Part shown: one piece after another, positions 50,234 to 57,961 of the stretch
Layout: each line of letters starts with the position of its first letter
How positions within the stretch are numbered: the first letter of the stretch is position 1
Assembly: GCF_030345795.1 (NCBI RefSeq)
Contig: NZ_JAUALB010000001.1
Location: 5,696,001-5,760,000 of the forward strand
Source of the DNA: Micromonospora sp. WMMA1363
GTDB taxonomy: Bacteria > Actinomycetota > Actinomycetes > Mycobacteriales > Micromonosporaceae
DNA length: 64,000 bases
Direction of reading: 5' to 3'
Translations under genes and position numbers: made by a program
Notes under the pieces: generated by a model
What the model saw: only the letters and a program-made list of their open reading frames with translations
Told to the model about the DNA's origin: nothing
The model's database searches: none

Positions 50234-51502
50234 TCAGACGAGTTTCAGCGGGAGGGTCTTGGTCCGGGTGAAGCCGGGGCGCAGAATCCACGGGATTTCC
50301 TCGCGCGGCACGGCGAGGGAGAGGTTCGGGAACCGGGTGAACAGCCCCTGCAGCGCCACCTCCGCCTCCTGGTAGGCGAGGTGCTGGCCGAGGCAGCGGT
50401 GGATGCCCTTGCCGAACCCGAGGTGGCCCTCGCTGCCGACGGCCAACCGATCGATGACCAGCTTGTTGGGGTCGGGGAACCTACGCGGATCGGTGTTGGC
50501 GGCCAGCAGCAGCGGCGCCACCGGCGCCCCCCTCGGGATCGTCACGCCGCCAAGCTCGATGTCCTCCGCGGGGAACCGTGGCTGCGCGAACTGGATCGGG
50601 CCCAGGCGCTGCAGCTCGCGCACCGCCTGCGGCCACATCGACGGGTTCTCCTTCAGCCGCGCGAGCTGGTCGGGGTTCTCCAGGAGGAGGATGACCGAGT
50701 TGCCGATCAGGTACGTGGTGGTCTGGTGGCCGGCGGTCACCAGACTGAACAGGATGCCGATGATCTCGTCGTCGGAGACCCGGTTCTGGTCCTCGGCCTG
50801 CGCCTGCACGAGCGCGGTGACAAGGTCGTCCTGAGGTTCGGCGCGTCTCTTCTCGATCAGCTCTCGGGCGAGCTCGATGCACTTGAGCAGGGTGGCCGGG
50901 ATCCGCTCGCCGTTCATCGTGGCCATCGAGTCGCCCCAGGCACGCCAGTGCGGCCGGTCGGGCTCGTCGATGCCGACCAGCTCGCAGATCACGGTGACCG
51001 GCAGTGGGTAGCAGTACTCCTCGACGAGGTCGACCGGTGATCCGTCCTTGCCATCCTCGGCCAGCTTGTCGAGGAGGTCCTCGGTGATCTTCTCGACCCG
51101 GGGGCGCAGCTTGCCGATCCGGTGCGCGGTCAGCGCGTACGAAACCAGCTTGCGCAGCCGGGTGTGGTCCTCACCGTCGGACACGTTGAGCAGGTTGGCC
51201 ATCCACGGGATCAGGTCCGGCGGGAAGTCCAGTCGCTTGAACACGCCGGCGCGGATGTCCTCGATGGGCGAGTCGGCCGGCGGATTGGTGAGGAACCGCG
51301 AATCGGTGAGGACCTGGCGTACGTCCTCGTAGCGGGTGACGAGCCACATCTCGGGCCCGCCCATCATGGTGCCGATGTTCAGCGTCCCGGTGTTCGGCCC
51401 CGTTTCCTCGCGCAGCCGCGCGTACCAGCCGAACGGGTCGGCGACCACTTCTGGTGAGAACAGGTCGACCGTCTCGGCCGATGCCTCGGCAGTGGTGGTC
51501 AT
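50234..51502 (-). CDS. Cytochrome P450 monooxygenase
   Basis: 422 aa. ATG at 51502 with GGGAGGGG upstream; the open frame continues further upstream without coding character. I-helix AGHQTT, K-helix ExxR (ELQR) and the haem loop FGKGIHRCLG with Cys370 are all present, so it should be an active class I bacterial P450. Rifamycin-type clusters carry several P450s that oxidise the ansa chain or the methyl group that is lost when the ansa bridge is rearranged; which one this matches cannot be told here. It has its own RifZ-type promoter (51577-51620, minus strand) and is divergent from the next P450. It could use the Rieske or the [3Fe-4S] ferredoxin. Confidence 0.95.
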   Translation of the reverse strand: MTTTAEASAETVDLFSPEVVADPFGWYARLREETGPNTGTLNIGTMMGGPEMWLVTRYEDVRQVLTDSRFLTNPPADSPIEDIRAGVFKRLDFPPDLIPWMANLLNVSDGEDHTRLRKLVSYALTAHRIGKLRPRVEKITEDLLDKLAEDGKDGSPVDLVEEYCYPLPVTVICELVGIDEPDRPHWRAWGDSMATMNGERIPATLLKCIELARELIEKRRAEPQDDLVTALVQAQAEDQNRVSDDEIIGILFSLVTAGHQTTTYLIGNSVILLLENPDQLARLKENPSMWPQAVRELQRLGPIQFAQPRFPAEDIELGGVTIPRGAPVAPLLLAANTDPRRFPDPNKLVIDRLAVGSEGHLGFGKGIHRCLGQHLAYQEAEVALQGLFTRFPNLSLAVPREEIPWILRPGFTRTKTLPLKLV

Positions 51503-51576
51503 GAGCCCCTCCCTTTCGTGTCCAAAGCCTGCGATCCGTAGGCGTGGGGCGAGCGCATCGCGGCGCCGTTTCGGTA

Positions 51577-51620
51577 ACGGTAGGAAGGCGCGGTGGGCGG
51601 AGCATCCCCCAACCTGATAG
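51577..51620 (-). promoter_or_regulatory. RifZ-type site and -10 box for the minus-strand P450
   Basis: Read on the minus strand: CTATC (51620-51616), 8 nt, GGATG (51607-51603), 20 nt, then TACCGT (51582-51577). This is one mismatch from CTACC-N8-GGATG with the same distance to a TANNNT box as at rifK. The expected transcript start is about 65-70 nt upstream of the P450 ATG. Confidence 0.75.
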
Positions 51621-51713
51621 AAGGGGACCTTCCGGCCCCGCCGCTGCCGACGGATCGGTCGACGACCTCCCGACCTCGTGTCGCGGCGATGCGACTGTCC
51701 GACGCCCATGTCC

Positions 51714-51758
51714 CTATCAGGGCGAGGGATGTGTGGCCGATGGTGTCTGTCCTACTCT
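51714..51758 (+). promoter_or_regulatory. RifZ-type site and -10 box for the plus-strand P450
   Basis: CTATC (51714-51718), 8 nt, GGATG (51727-51731), 21 nt, then TACTCT (51753-51758). One mismatch from the CTACC half-site. It lies about 75 bp upstream of the GTG at 51831. Confidence 0.75.
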
Positions 51759-51830
51759 CCCGGGGACGCCTGCAGGCAGATCGGCGGAGATGGTGCGCGG
51801 TTTGCCGAACCAGTAGAGGGAGGCCCCGCG

Positions 51831-53096
51831 GTGACGACCGAGACGATGGAGACCCCGCCCGCCGACGACTCGCTGCGGGCGCCGATTCCTCTGGAGTTCA
51901 TGCGGCGCGACGATCCGTCGAAGCTGCCGCCCGCGCTGGCGGCGCTGGCCGAGCGGTCACCGGTCGGCAGTTCGACGCTGCCCGACGGTGATCCGTTCTG
52001 GCTGGTGTCCGGGTACGACGAGGCCCGTGCGGTCCTGTCGGATCCGCGCTTCTCGTCCGACCGGTTTCGCCACCACCCCAGGTTCAAGAATCTCTCGGGT
52101 CAGCTCGGCGAGCGGCTACGGAACGACAAGGCGCGGGCCGGGTCGTTCATCAACATGGATCCACCGGAGCACACCCGCTATCGCAAATTGCTCACCGGTC
52201 AGTTCACCGTGCGGAGAATGCGCCAACTCACCGCACGGATCGAGCAGATCGTTACCGAGCGGCTGGACGCGATGCTGGCGGAGGGGAACACCGCCGACCT
52301 CGTTCCTGCGTTCGCGGTTCCGGTGCCCTCGTTGGTGATCTGCGAGCTGCTCGGGGTGCGCTACGAGGATCGCACGGAGTTTCAGCGCCACGCGGCGGGC
52401 CTGTTGCGGACGGACTTGCCGGTCAAGCAGGCGGTGGAGAACCTCGAAGCTCAGCGCGCGTTCATGCAGCGGCTGGTGGCGGACAAGCGGAAGACCCCCG
52501 CGGACGACATGATCTCCGGTTTGGTTCACCACGCGGGTGCCGATCCCACGTTGACCGACGACGAGTTGGTCGGCATCGCCACCCTGTTGCTCTTCGCCGG
52601 TCTCGACACCACCGCGAGCATGCTGGGGCTGGGCATGTTCGTGCTGTTGCAGCGGCCTGAACAGCTCACCGTGCTGCGGGACGAGCCATCCCGGATCGGT
52701 GACGCCGTCGAGGAGCTGCTGCGCTACCTGACTGTCGTCAGCGCCGGGCTCTTCCGGTTCGCCAAGGAGGACGTGGAGCTCGGTGGCGAGCGCATCCCGG
52801 CCGGTTCGACCGTGGTGGTCTCCCTGATGGCCGCCAACCGCGACGGGCGGCATTGGCCGGAGCCGGAGACGCTGGACGTGACCCGCGCGCGGAGTTCGCA
52901 CCTGGCGTTCGGCCACGGCGTGCACCAGTGTCTCGGCCAGCAGTTGGCGCGGATCGAGTTGACGGTCGGCCTCACCGAACTGCTGCGTCGTCTGCCCAAC
53001 GTCCGTCTCGCCGTGCCACCCGGAGACGTGCCCCTGCGCAACGACATGATCACCTATGGCGTGCACCGTCTGCCGATCGTGTGGGACGCGCCGTGA
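51831..53096 (+). CDS. Cytochrome P450 monooxygenase
   Basis: 421 aa. GTG 51831 with GAGGGAGG just upstream; the open frame begins further left but lacks a ribosome site. I-helix AGLDTT, ExxR (ELLR) and haem loop FGHGVHQCLG with Cys367 are intact. The N-terminus is soluble with no membrane anchor, as in Streptomyces CYP105/CYP107-like enzymes. The stop overlaps the start of a small ferredoxin gene, its likely electron donor. It probably hydroxylates or otherwise oxidises the ansamycin or its sugar; the site is unknown. It is under a RifZ-type promoter. Confidence 0.95.
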   Translation: MTTETMETPPADDSLRAPIPLEFMRRDDPSKLPPALAALAERSPVGSSTLPDGDPFWLVSGYDEARAVLSDPRFSSDRFRHHPRFKNLSGQLGERLRNDKARAGSFINMDPPEHTRYRKLLTGQFTVRRMRQLTARIEQIVTERLDAMLAEGNTADLVPAFAVPVPSLVICELLGVRYEDRTEFQRHAAGLLRTDLPVKQAVENLEAQRAFMQRLVADKRKTPADDMISGLVHHAGADPTLTDDELVGIATLLLFAGLDTTASMLGLGMFVLLQRPEQLTVLRDEPSRIGDAVEELLRYLTVVSAGLFRFAKEDVELGGERIPAGSTVVVSLMAANRDGRHWPEPETLDVTRARSSHLAFGHGVHQCLGQQLARIELTVGLTELLRRLPNVRLAVPPGDVPLRNDMITYGVHRLPIVWDAP

Positions 53097-53287
53097 GGGT
53101 GCGCGCGAACCGGGAGGTCTGCGTCGGCTCGGGCCTGTGCGCGCTGCGCCTGCCCGAGATCTTCGACCAGAGCGACGACGACGGGACCGTGGTGCTCCTG
53201 CGAGCCGACCCGGACCCCGGCGAGGAGGCCGCCGTCGTCGACGTCGTCGGGAACTGCCCGTCCGGGGCGCTGCGGGTCGACAGCTGA
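53093..53287 (+). CDS. Small [3Fe-4S] ferredoxin
   Basis: 64 aa. GTG 53093 overlaps the P450 stop (GTGA), so it is translationally coupled. Cys10, Cys16 and Cys55 (followed by Pro) are placed as in single-cluster actinobacterial ferredoxins, where the second Cys of a normal CxxCxxC motif is lacking; this predicts a [3Fe-4S] cluster. The acidic residues suit docking to a P450. No ferredoxin reductase is in the window, so a host reductase must supply electrons. Confidence 0.93.
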   Translation: MRVRANREVCVGSGLCALRLPEIFDQSDDDGTVVLLRADPDPGEEAAVVDVVGNCPSGALRVDS

Positions 53288-53318
53288 GTTCGCGCTCCGC
53301 GCCGGCCTGTCGCGCCGA

Positions 53319-53363
53319 GCGCGCCGGGTGGTGACGCGTGTACCTGCCGGCCGCCCGGTGCGC
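53319..53363 (+). terminator. Likely stem-loop after the P450-ferredoxin pair
   Basis: GCGCGCCGGGTGG (53319-53331) can pair with CCGCCCGGTGCGC (53351-53363) over 13 positions, two of them G-U pairs, around a 19-nt loop. It is in the convergent gap between the ferredoxin and the acyltransferase, in the right place for a terminator. Confidence 0.45.
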
Positions 53364-53478
53364 CCGCGTTTCCCGCCAGCGGATGCCCGTGACCGGGCGG
53401 CCACGTCGGAGCCGGATCAGGTGTGGCGGGCGGCGCGGACATCGCGCACACGACCGACGACGCGAGGCAGCGGGCGGG

Positions 53479-54705
53479 TCATCTCCGCAGTGTCACGTGG
53501 TCCAACCGGTCCCGCAGACAGTCGACGCGCGTCGGCAGCTCCGCGTCGTCTTCGGGCCATGCCAGATCGATCCCGATCCGCGAGTCGAAGGTGTTCACCA
53601 CGTAGCCGCCCATGGTAGTGATCTCTCTGATGCTAGACGCGGAGTGGAAGTTCGTCAGGCGCAGGTCATCCGGCGTACGCATCGGCGGCACCAGCCCCCA
53701 GTTCATCATGCTGACCACGGCGGGGGCGGTGCTCGGATCCCATGGCTTCGGGTCGGGTGCGGGCCGGCTGAGCAGGTCCAGGAGGCTGCGCTGGATCGAC
53801 CCGTCGGCCAGGCCGGCCCGCAGCCGTGCACTGACCGCCCGACCGATCGTGACGGCGTCGGGTGCGATGTCGCCGGTGGCCGTGAAGCCCATACCTCCCA
53901 GCACGTTCGTCCCCTCGGTCGCACCGACCGGAGGGGTGAGGTGACTGCGCAGGTTCGCCGTGGACCGGTACACGAGTTCGGTCAACGGCAGGTCGCGGAT
54001 CTCGGCTTCGACGAGGAGCAGGACGCCCGCCAACAACCCATTGATCGTCACGTGTTCACGGTGGCCGAGATCCACCAGGGCCGACGTCTGAGCCGCCGTC
54101 ATGCGGTGCTGGACGACGTGCCGGGCGGGCGCGTCCCGTTCGCGCACCGCCGGTTGGTCCGGCACCGCCAGCTGTTGCGGGGTCTGTCCGTCGTCCGGCA
54201 CGACGCGCCCGATCCCACGCTCGGCCAGGAGATCCTCCAACGACCGGGGAAACGGTCGGCGGGGCAGGTCGATGGGCACACCGCGGACCACATCCGTGTA
54301 GCAGGACAGCACCGCGGCGAGTATCTCCAGGGAGTGCTGGGCGTCGGCGATGCTGTGATGGGTCAGCAGGCAGACGCTCGTGGCGTCGCCGTCACGCACC
54401 ACGTTGAGCGCGCTCAACGCCTGGTGCTGATTCAGTTCCACGCCGGCCAGCGGGTGTTCGAGGCCGCTGTCGCAGGCGTGGATATCCGGCCGGGCATCGG
54501 ATGCCACGAAGAGGGGCCCGTTGTCGCCAGCGTCGATCCTGGCCGTGAGCTGGGGGTAGGCGCGGCAGACGGCGTCGTAGGCAGTCCCCAGGGCATCCAG
54601 GTGCAGGCGGCCGGTGGCGTGCACCGCGTATCCGATGTAGGTCTCTTTCCCGGCGTGGACCTTTTCGGAGGGTGCCAGCGCACGCCAGGTTCGATCTCGT
54701 CCCAC
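53479..54705 (-). CDS. rif-orf20: PapA-like acyltransferase (Rif-Orf20 type, ansamycin O-acetyltransferase)
   Basis: 408 aa. GTG at 54705 has GGAGA seven bases upstream; the longer open frame upstream is not coding-like and runs through a hairpin. The motif HHSIAD (His116, His117, Asp121) is the HHxxxD active site of the condensation-domain/PapA acyltransferase superfamily. The C-terminal half has the second-domain segment around NWGLVPP, which replaces the usual DFGWG. In A. mediterranei Rif-Orf20 acetylates the C25 hydroxyl of the ansa chain with acetyl-CoA, and this gene is the obvious candidate for the same step. It is the last of two minus-strand genes, separated from the glycosyltransferase by a strong terminator, so it probably has its own promoter in 54706-54903. 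Confidence 0.85.
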   Translation of the reverse strand: MGRDRTWRALAPSEKVHAGKETYIGYAVHATGRLHLDALGTAYDAVCRAYPQLTARIDAGDNGPLFVASDARPDIHACDSGLEHPLAGVELNQHQALSALNVVRDGDATSVCLLTHHSIADAQHSLEILAAVLSCYTDVVRGVPIDLPRRPFPRSLEDLLAERGIGRVVPDDGQTPQQLAVPDQPAVRERDAPARHVVQHRMTAAQTSALVDLGHREHVTINGLLAGVLLLVEAEIRDLPLTELVYRSTANLRSHLTPPVGATEGTNVLGGMGFTATGDIAPDAVTIGRAVSARLRAGLADGSIQRSLLDLLSRPAPDPKPWDPSTAPAVVSMMNWGLVPPMRTPDDLRLTNFHSASSIREITTMGGYVVNTFDSRIGIDLAWPEDDAELPTRVDCLRDRLDHVTLRR

Positions 54706-54903
54706 GAATCGGTCTCCAATCAGCGTGCGAGGTCCGGCGGAGCCGTGCGTGTGTCGTGACCGGCGATTCTCACGCGTGACCAGGCACACCCACGCCGCCG
54801 GCGGGGCCATGACCAACAATCGCTCGGTGGGAAGTGCCGCAACGGTCTCGGCACGGGTCCCGGCGGGTTCGACAGCCTCGCCTCGCCCCCGGCTCGCGAA
54901 CCG

Positions 54904-54963
54904 GGGACGGCGGCCGCCATCCGCTCGGCGGGGCCCCGCCGAGCGGATGGCCGCCGCCGTCCC
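54904..54963 (-). terminator. 60-bp near-perfect palindrome after the glycosyltransferase gene
   Basis: 54904-54933 and 54934-54963 are inverted copies with a single mismatched pair (54915 with 54952). It begins 15 bp beyond the glycosyltransferase stop on the minus strand. Such a long, GC-rich hairpin should be a very strong terminator; a site for a dimeric protein is a less likely option. Confidence 0.7.
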
Positions 54964-54977
54964 TGTGGGCGGACGAC

Positions 54978-56141
54978 TCAGTCGGGTCGTCCCGTGGATC
55001 CCTCGTGCACGAGCCATTCGATGCGGCGCGCCACCTCAGAAGGCAGCGGAAGGGCGGCGATCTCCCGAGCGAGCGCGCGGGCGGCCGCGGCATACGTCGG
55101 GTTGGAGACGATCTCCTGACAGCCCTTCGCGACAGCGTCGCTCGTGGCTTCCTCGGGAGTGAGCAGGATCCCGGCGCCCGCCTCGACGATGCGACGGGCC
55201 ATCGAGTTCGCGCGGTGCAGGGCGGGGTCGGGGACGAGGACCTGAGGCACACCGAAGGTCAGCGCCGTCATCATGGTGCTGCCGCCCGACTGGTGCACCA
55301 GGACATCACAGGTGGGCGCGAGTACGTCCAGCGGAATCCAGCCCGCCAGCACGTTCGTCAGCCGGTCACGGAGGACGGGGAGGGCGTCCTCCGTGACCGG
55401 CACCACGACCTCCGCGTCCGCGATGCTGATGTTCTCGACGATCGCCTGCAGGAAGTCGTACTGGTTGTAGCTCGCCACGCCCGTCCCGATCGTCACGCCG
55501 ATCCGGGTGTCCGCCCCGCGCGTGTACATCCACGGTTCCAGGCGGCACTGCGTGTTACCCGGGATCCACCGCATCATCTGCGCCGGTGCGGCGTTCGGTG
55601 GACGCAGGCTCGGCGGAGTGATGTCGATCGTCATGTCCGGTTCGGGGATGCCGCTCAGGCCCAGCTCCGCCAGCTCCGGCTGGAGCTCCTCCGTCGCGCC
55701 GAGGTCCAACAGGTGCGGGTCGTGGATGTCCCATCCGTGGCGCACGTGTGGCACGCCGAGGCGCTTCGCCAGCAGCGGGGCGGCGTAGGAGGCCATGCCG
55801 CCGACAATGACGTCCGGGGACCAGTCCTCGGTGAACGCCAGCAGGGCGTCGAGGGTCACCGCCTCCAGGCGCGCGTACCAGTGACCCGACTGCTGCTCGC
55901 GCGCGATCGGGTCCTCCGGAATCTCGAGCAGCCGGCTGTCCCGCGCGATGATCTGCCGCGGGCTCAGCTCCGGGTCCGTGATCCGCACGGCGGGGAGCCC
56001 GACCCCCGTGATGGTCGGGATCAGGTCGTCGAGCGAGGCGGTCACCATGACCTGGTGACCGGCGTTGCGCAGGGCCGTCGCGAGCGGGACGTGACTGAAT
56101 ATCGTCGACGGGGCAATTCCGGCGAGAATGAGAACTCGCAA
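54978..56141 (-). CDS. GT1-family glycosyltransferase for a deoxysugar
   Basis: 387 aa. TTG at 56141 is the best start: it has GGGAG a few bases upstream and gives the family N-terminus (MRVLILAGIAPSTIFSHVPL). The C-terminal nucleotide-sugar binding loop VHQSGGSTM (around His283) followed by FGVPQVLVPD marks the antibiotic GT-B/GT1 group that moves dTDP-deoxysugars to macrolides, anthracyclines and ansamycins. No DesVIII-like helper gene is seen. With the sugar genes next door it would attach an amino-deoxysugar to the ansamycin, as in tolypomycin. A homologous gene (orf7) exists in the A. mediterranei cluster, whose main product has no sugar. Confidence 0.9.
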   Translation of the reverse strand: MRVLILAGIAPSTIFSHVPLATALRNAGHQVMVTASLDDLIPTITGVGLPAVRITDPELSPRQIIARDSRLLEIPEDPIAREQQSGHWYARLEAVTLDALLAFTEDWSPDVIVGGMASYAAPLLAKRLGVPHVRHGWDIHDPHLLDLGATEELQPELAELGLSGIPEPDMTIDITPPSLRPPNAAPAQMMRWIPGNTQCRLEPWMYTRGADTRIGVTIGTGVASYNQYDFLQAIVENISIADAEVVVPVTEDALPVLRDRLTNVLAGWIPLDVLAPTCDVLVHQSGGSTMMTALTFGVPQVLVPDPALHRANSMARRIVEAGAGILLTPEEATSDAVAKGCQEIVSNPTYAAAARALAREIAALPLPSEVARRIEWLVHEGSTGRPD

Positions 56142-56254
56142 GTCGTCTCCCAACGGTCGTGAAGTTCTCTGCGAGGCAGATTTCGACAAAGATGACGCCT
56201 GCGCACCCGCAGGCTCGTGGGGTACAGCTTGCCGACACCACCAGCCGGGGCCAT

Positions 56255-56268
56255 CACCAACGTTGGTG
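56255..56268. promoter_or_regulatory. 14-bp perfect palindrome, possible operator
   Basis: CACCAACGTTGGTG is a perfect inverted repeat in the shared upstream region of two divergent sugar genes. It is AT-richer than its surroundings at the centre and not part of a coding frame. A dimeric repressor such as a TetR- or LacI-type protein could bind it; none is in the window. Confidence 0.35.
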
Positions 56269-56307
56269 GTCTCGGGCCGGCTCGGACCGCCGTTGTCGGA
56301 CATGGCC

Positions 56308-56351
56308 CTACCACGTTGAGGGATGCCACGTCCTCCTGGCACTTCTAGCAT
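56308..56351 (+). promoter_or_regulatory. RifZ-type site and -10 box for the 3-dehydrase gene
   Basis: CTACC (56308-56312), 8 nt, GGATG (56321-56325), 20 nt, TAGCAT (56346-56351). Exact match to CTACC-N8-GGATG. The predicted leader is about 120 nt. Confidence 0.8.
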
Positions 56352-56477
56352 CCATCGAAGAGATTCAGCGAGTTGTGGCGGTTGTACCGTACGCCGGATC
56401 GAGTGGGCAGCCGGCCGCCGTTCCGACTCCAGCGACAGGTCCAGCGACAGCCCACAATCGACCGTAGGGGATACGAC

Positions 56478-57785
56478 ATGGTCGACTCAGCCCGATCGCG
56501 CCTGCTGGAACAGGTCCGTGCCTACCATGACGTCCAGGTTCCCGGATCGGCGCCGTTCATCCCGGGTCAGACTCCCATCCTGTCGTCCGGAGCCGTGCTG
56601 GACGCCGACGACCGGGAGGCCCTGGTGGCCGCCGCGCTCGACCTGCGGATCGCCTCCGGAGGGATCACGGCGACGTTCGAGTCGTCCTTCGCCCGGGCGC
56701 TCAAGCGGCGCAAGGCGTTGCTGACGAACTCCGGCTCGTCGGCGAACCTGCTGGCGCTCAGCACGCTGACCTCGCCGGAGTTGGGTGACGAGCGGCTCCA
56801 GCCGGGCGACGAGGTGGTGACGGTAGCCGCCGGGTTCCCGACCACGGTGAACCCGATCCTGCAGAACGGTCTGGTACCGGTTTTCGTCGACATCGAACTC
56901 GGCACGTACAACACCACCGCCGAACGAGTCGAGGAGGCGATCTCCCCGCGCACGCGCGCGGTCATGATCGCGCACACGCTGGGCAACCCGTTCCCGGTCG
57001 CCGAGATCGCCGAGCTGGCCGCGCGGCACGGCTGCCACCTGATCGAGGACAACTGCGACGCGGTGGGTTCGACCTACAACGGCAGGCTCACCGGCACGTT
57101 CGGCCGCTTCTCCACCGTCTCCTTCTACCCGGCACACCACCTGACCATGGGCGAGGGCGGCATGCTGCTGTCCTCGGACATCAAGCTGGCCAAGCTGGCG
57201 AAGGCATTCCGTGACTGGGGCCGCGACTGCTGGTGCGAGCCCGGCGAGGACGACCGCTGTCTGAAGCGGTTCGAGCTCCAACTCGGCACGCTCCCGGAGG
57301 GCTACGACCACAAGTACGTCTTCTCCGAAGTCGGCTACAACCTGAAGAGCACCGATATCCATGCCGCCCTCGGGCTGAGCCAGTTGGCCAAGCTGCCCGA
57401 CTTCATCGAGGCGCGCAAGCGCAACTGGCGTCAGCTGCGAGAGGGCCTGGACGGCCTGCCCGGCCTACTGCTGCCCGAGGCGACCCCGGGCAGCGACCCG
57501 AGCTGGTTCGGTTTCATCGTCACGGTGCTGCCGGACGCGGGCTTCGACGTCCCGGACGTGGTCGGCTATCTGGAGAGCCGCAACATCCGCACCCGGCGGC
57601 TGTTCGCCGGCAACCTCACCCGTCACCCCGCTTACATCGGCCGGCCGCGGCGCATCGTCGGCTCGCTGGCCAACAGCGACACGGTGACGGAGCGGACGTT
57701 CTGGATCGGTGTCTATCCGGGAATCACCACGGAGATGATCGAGTACGTCATTGGCACGCTCAAGGAGTTCGTCGCCTCGCAGTGA
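56478..57785 (+). CDS. NDP-4-keto-hexose 3-dehydrase, PLP/[2Fe-2S] enzyme (E1/SpnQ type)
   Basis: 435 aa. ATG 56478 with AGGGG seven bases upstream. It is a DegT-family fold in which the PLP lysine is replaced by His220 (FYPAHHLTMGEGG), the hallmark of C3-deoxygenating dehydrases. Cys193, Cys251, Cys253 and Cys261 form the C-X57-C-X-C-X7-C pattern that holds the [2Fe-2S] cluster in E1 and SpnQ. It would remove the C3 hydroxyl of an NDP-4-keto sugar through a PMP adduct, with reducing power from a separate reductase or ferredoxin/flavodoxin system. No dedicated E3-type reductase is in the window. With the 2,3-dehydratase, 3-ketoreductase and an aminotransferase it gives a 4-amino-2,3,4,6-tetradeoxyhexose. 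Confidence 0.93.
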   Translation: MVDSARSRLLEQVRAYHDVQVPGSAPFIPGQTPILSSGAVLDADDREALVAAALDLRIASGGITATFESSFARALKRRKALLTNSGSSANLLALSTLTSPELGDERLQPGDEVVTVAAGFPTTVNPILQNGLVPVFVDIELGTYNTTAERVEEAISPRTRAVMIAHTLGNPFPVAEIAELAARHGCHLIEDNCDAVGSTYNGRLTGTFGRFSTVSFYPAHHLTMGEGGMLLSSDIKLAKLAKAFRDWGRDCWCEPGEDDRCLKRFELQLGTLPEGYDHKYVFSEVGYNLKSTDIHAALGLSQLAKLPDFIEARKRNWRQLREGLDGLPGLLLPEATPGSDPSWFGFIVTVLPDAGFDVPDVVGYLESRNIRTRRLFAGNLTRHPAYIGRPRRIVGSLANSDTVTERTFWIGVYPGITTEMIEYVIGTLKEFVASQ

Positions 57786-57918
57786 AGGGGCGAGCCCGCC
57801 ACCGCACATCGGCCGCCAGATCACTCCGGCACGTTCTCACCGCGCCGGGGGTCGCCCGTGCCCGGGTCGGGCCATCTCGCCGCGAGTCGGTACCTGACAT
57901 GCTCGGCGAGAGCCGGAC

Positions 57919-57948
57919 GGCGCCGGACCGCAGGAGCGGGCCGGCGCC
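57919..57948. terminator. Hairpin between convergent 3-dehydrase and aminotransferase genes
   Basis: GGCGCCGGACCGC (57919-57931), loop AGGA, GCGGGCCGGCGCC (57936-57948): a 13-bp stem with one A-G mismatch. It sits in the 176-bp gap where two genes converge and may terminate both. Confidence 0.6.
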
Positions 57949-57961
57949 ATCAGTCGATCGG

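Larger units (their letters stand above)
51503..51830. other. Divergent P450 promoter region
   Basis: 328 bp between two divergent P450 starts. It holds two back-to-back RifZ-type sites, one per strand (51603-51620 minus, 51714-51731 plus), about 94 bp apart. Their 8-bp halves CCTGATAG and CTATCAGG form an inverted pair. No gene is supported. Confidence 0.75.
56142..56477. other. Divergent region between glycosyltransferase and 3-dehydrase genes
   Basis: 336 bp. On the plus strand it holds a RifZ-type promoter (56308-56351). It also holds a perfect 14-bp palindrome (56255-56268) and a 7-bp stem-loop, GCCTGCG-CACC-CGCAGGC, at 56197-56214, which would lie in the leader of the glycosyltransferase transcript. 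No RifZ-type site on the minus strand was found. No gene is supported. Confidence 0.6.

Noticed and set aside
56328..56367. Possible minus-strand RifZ-type site for the glycosyltransferase around CATCC at 56350
   Set aside because: The left half would be GAATC and no TANNNT box lies at the right distance.
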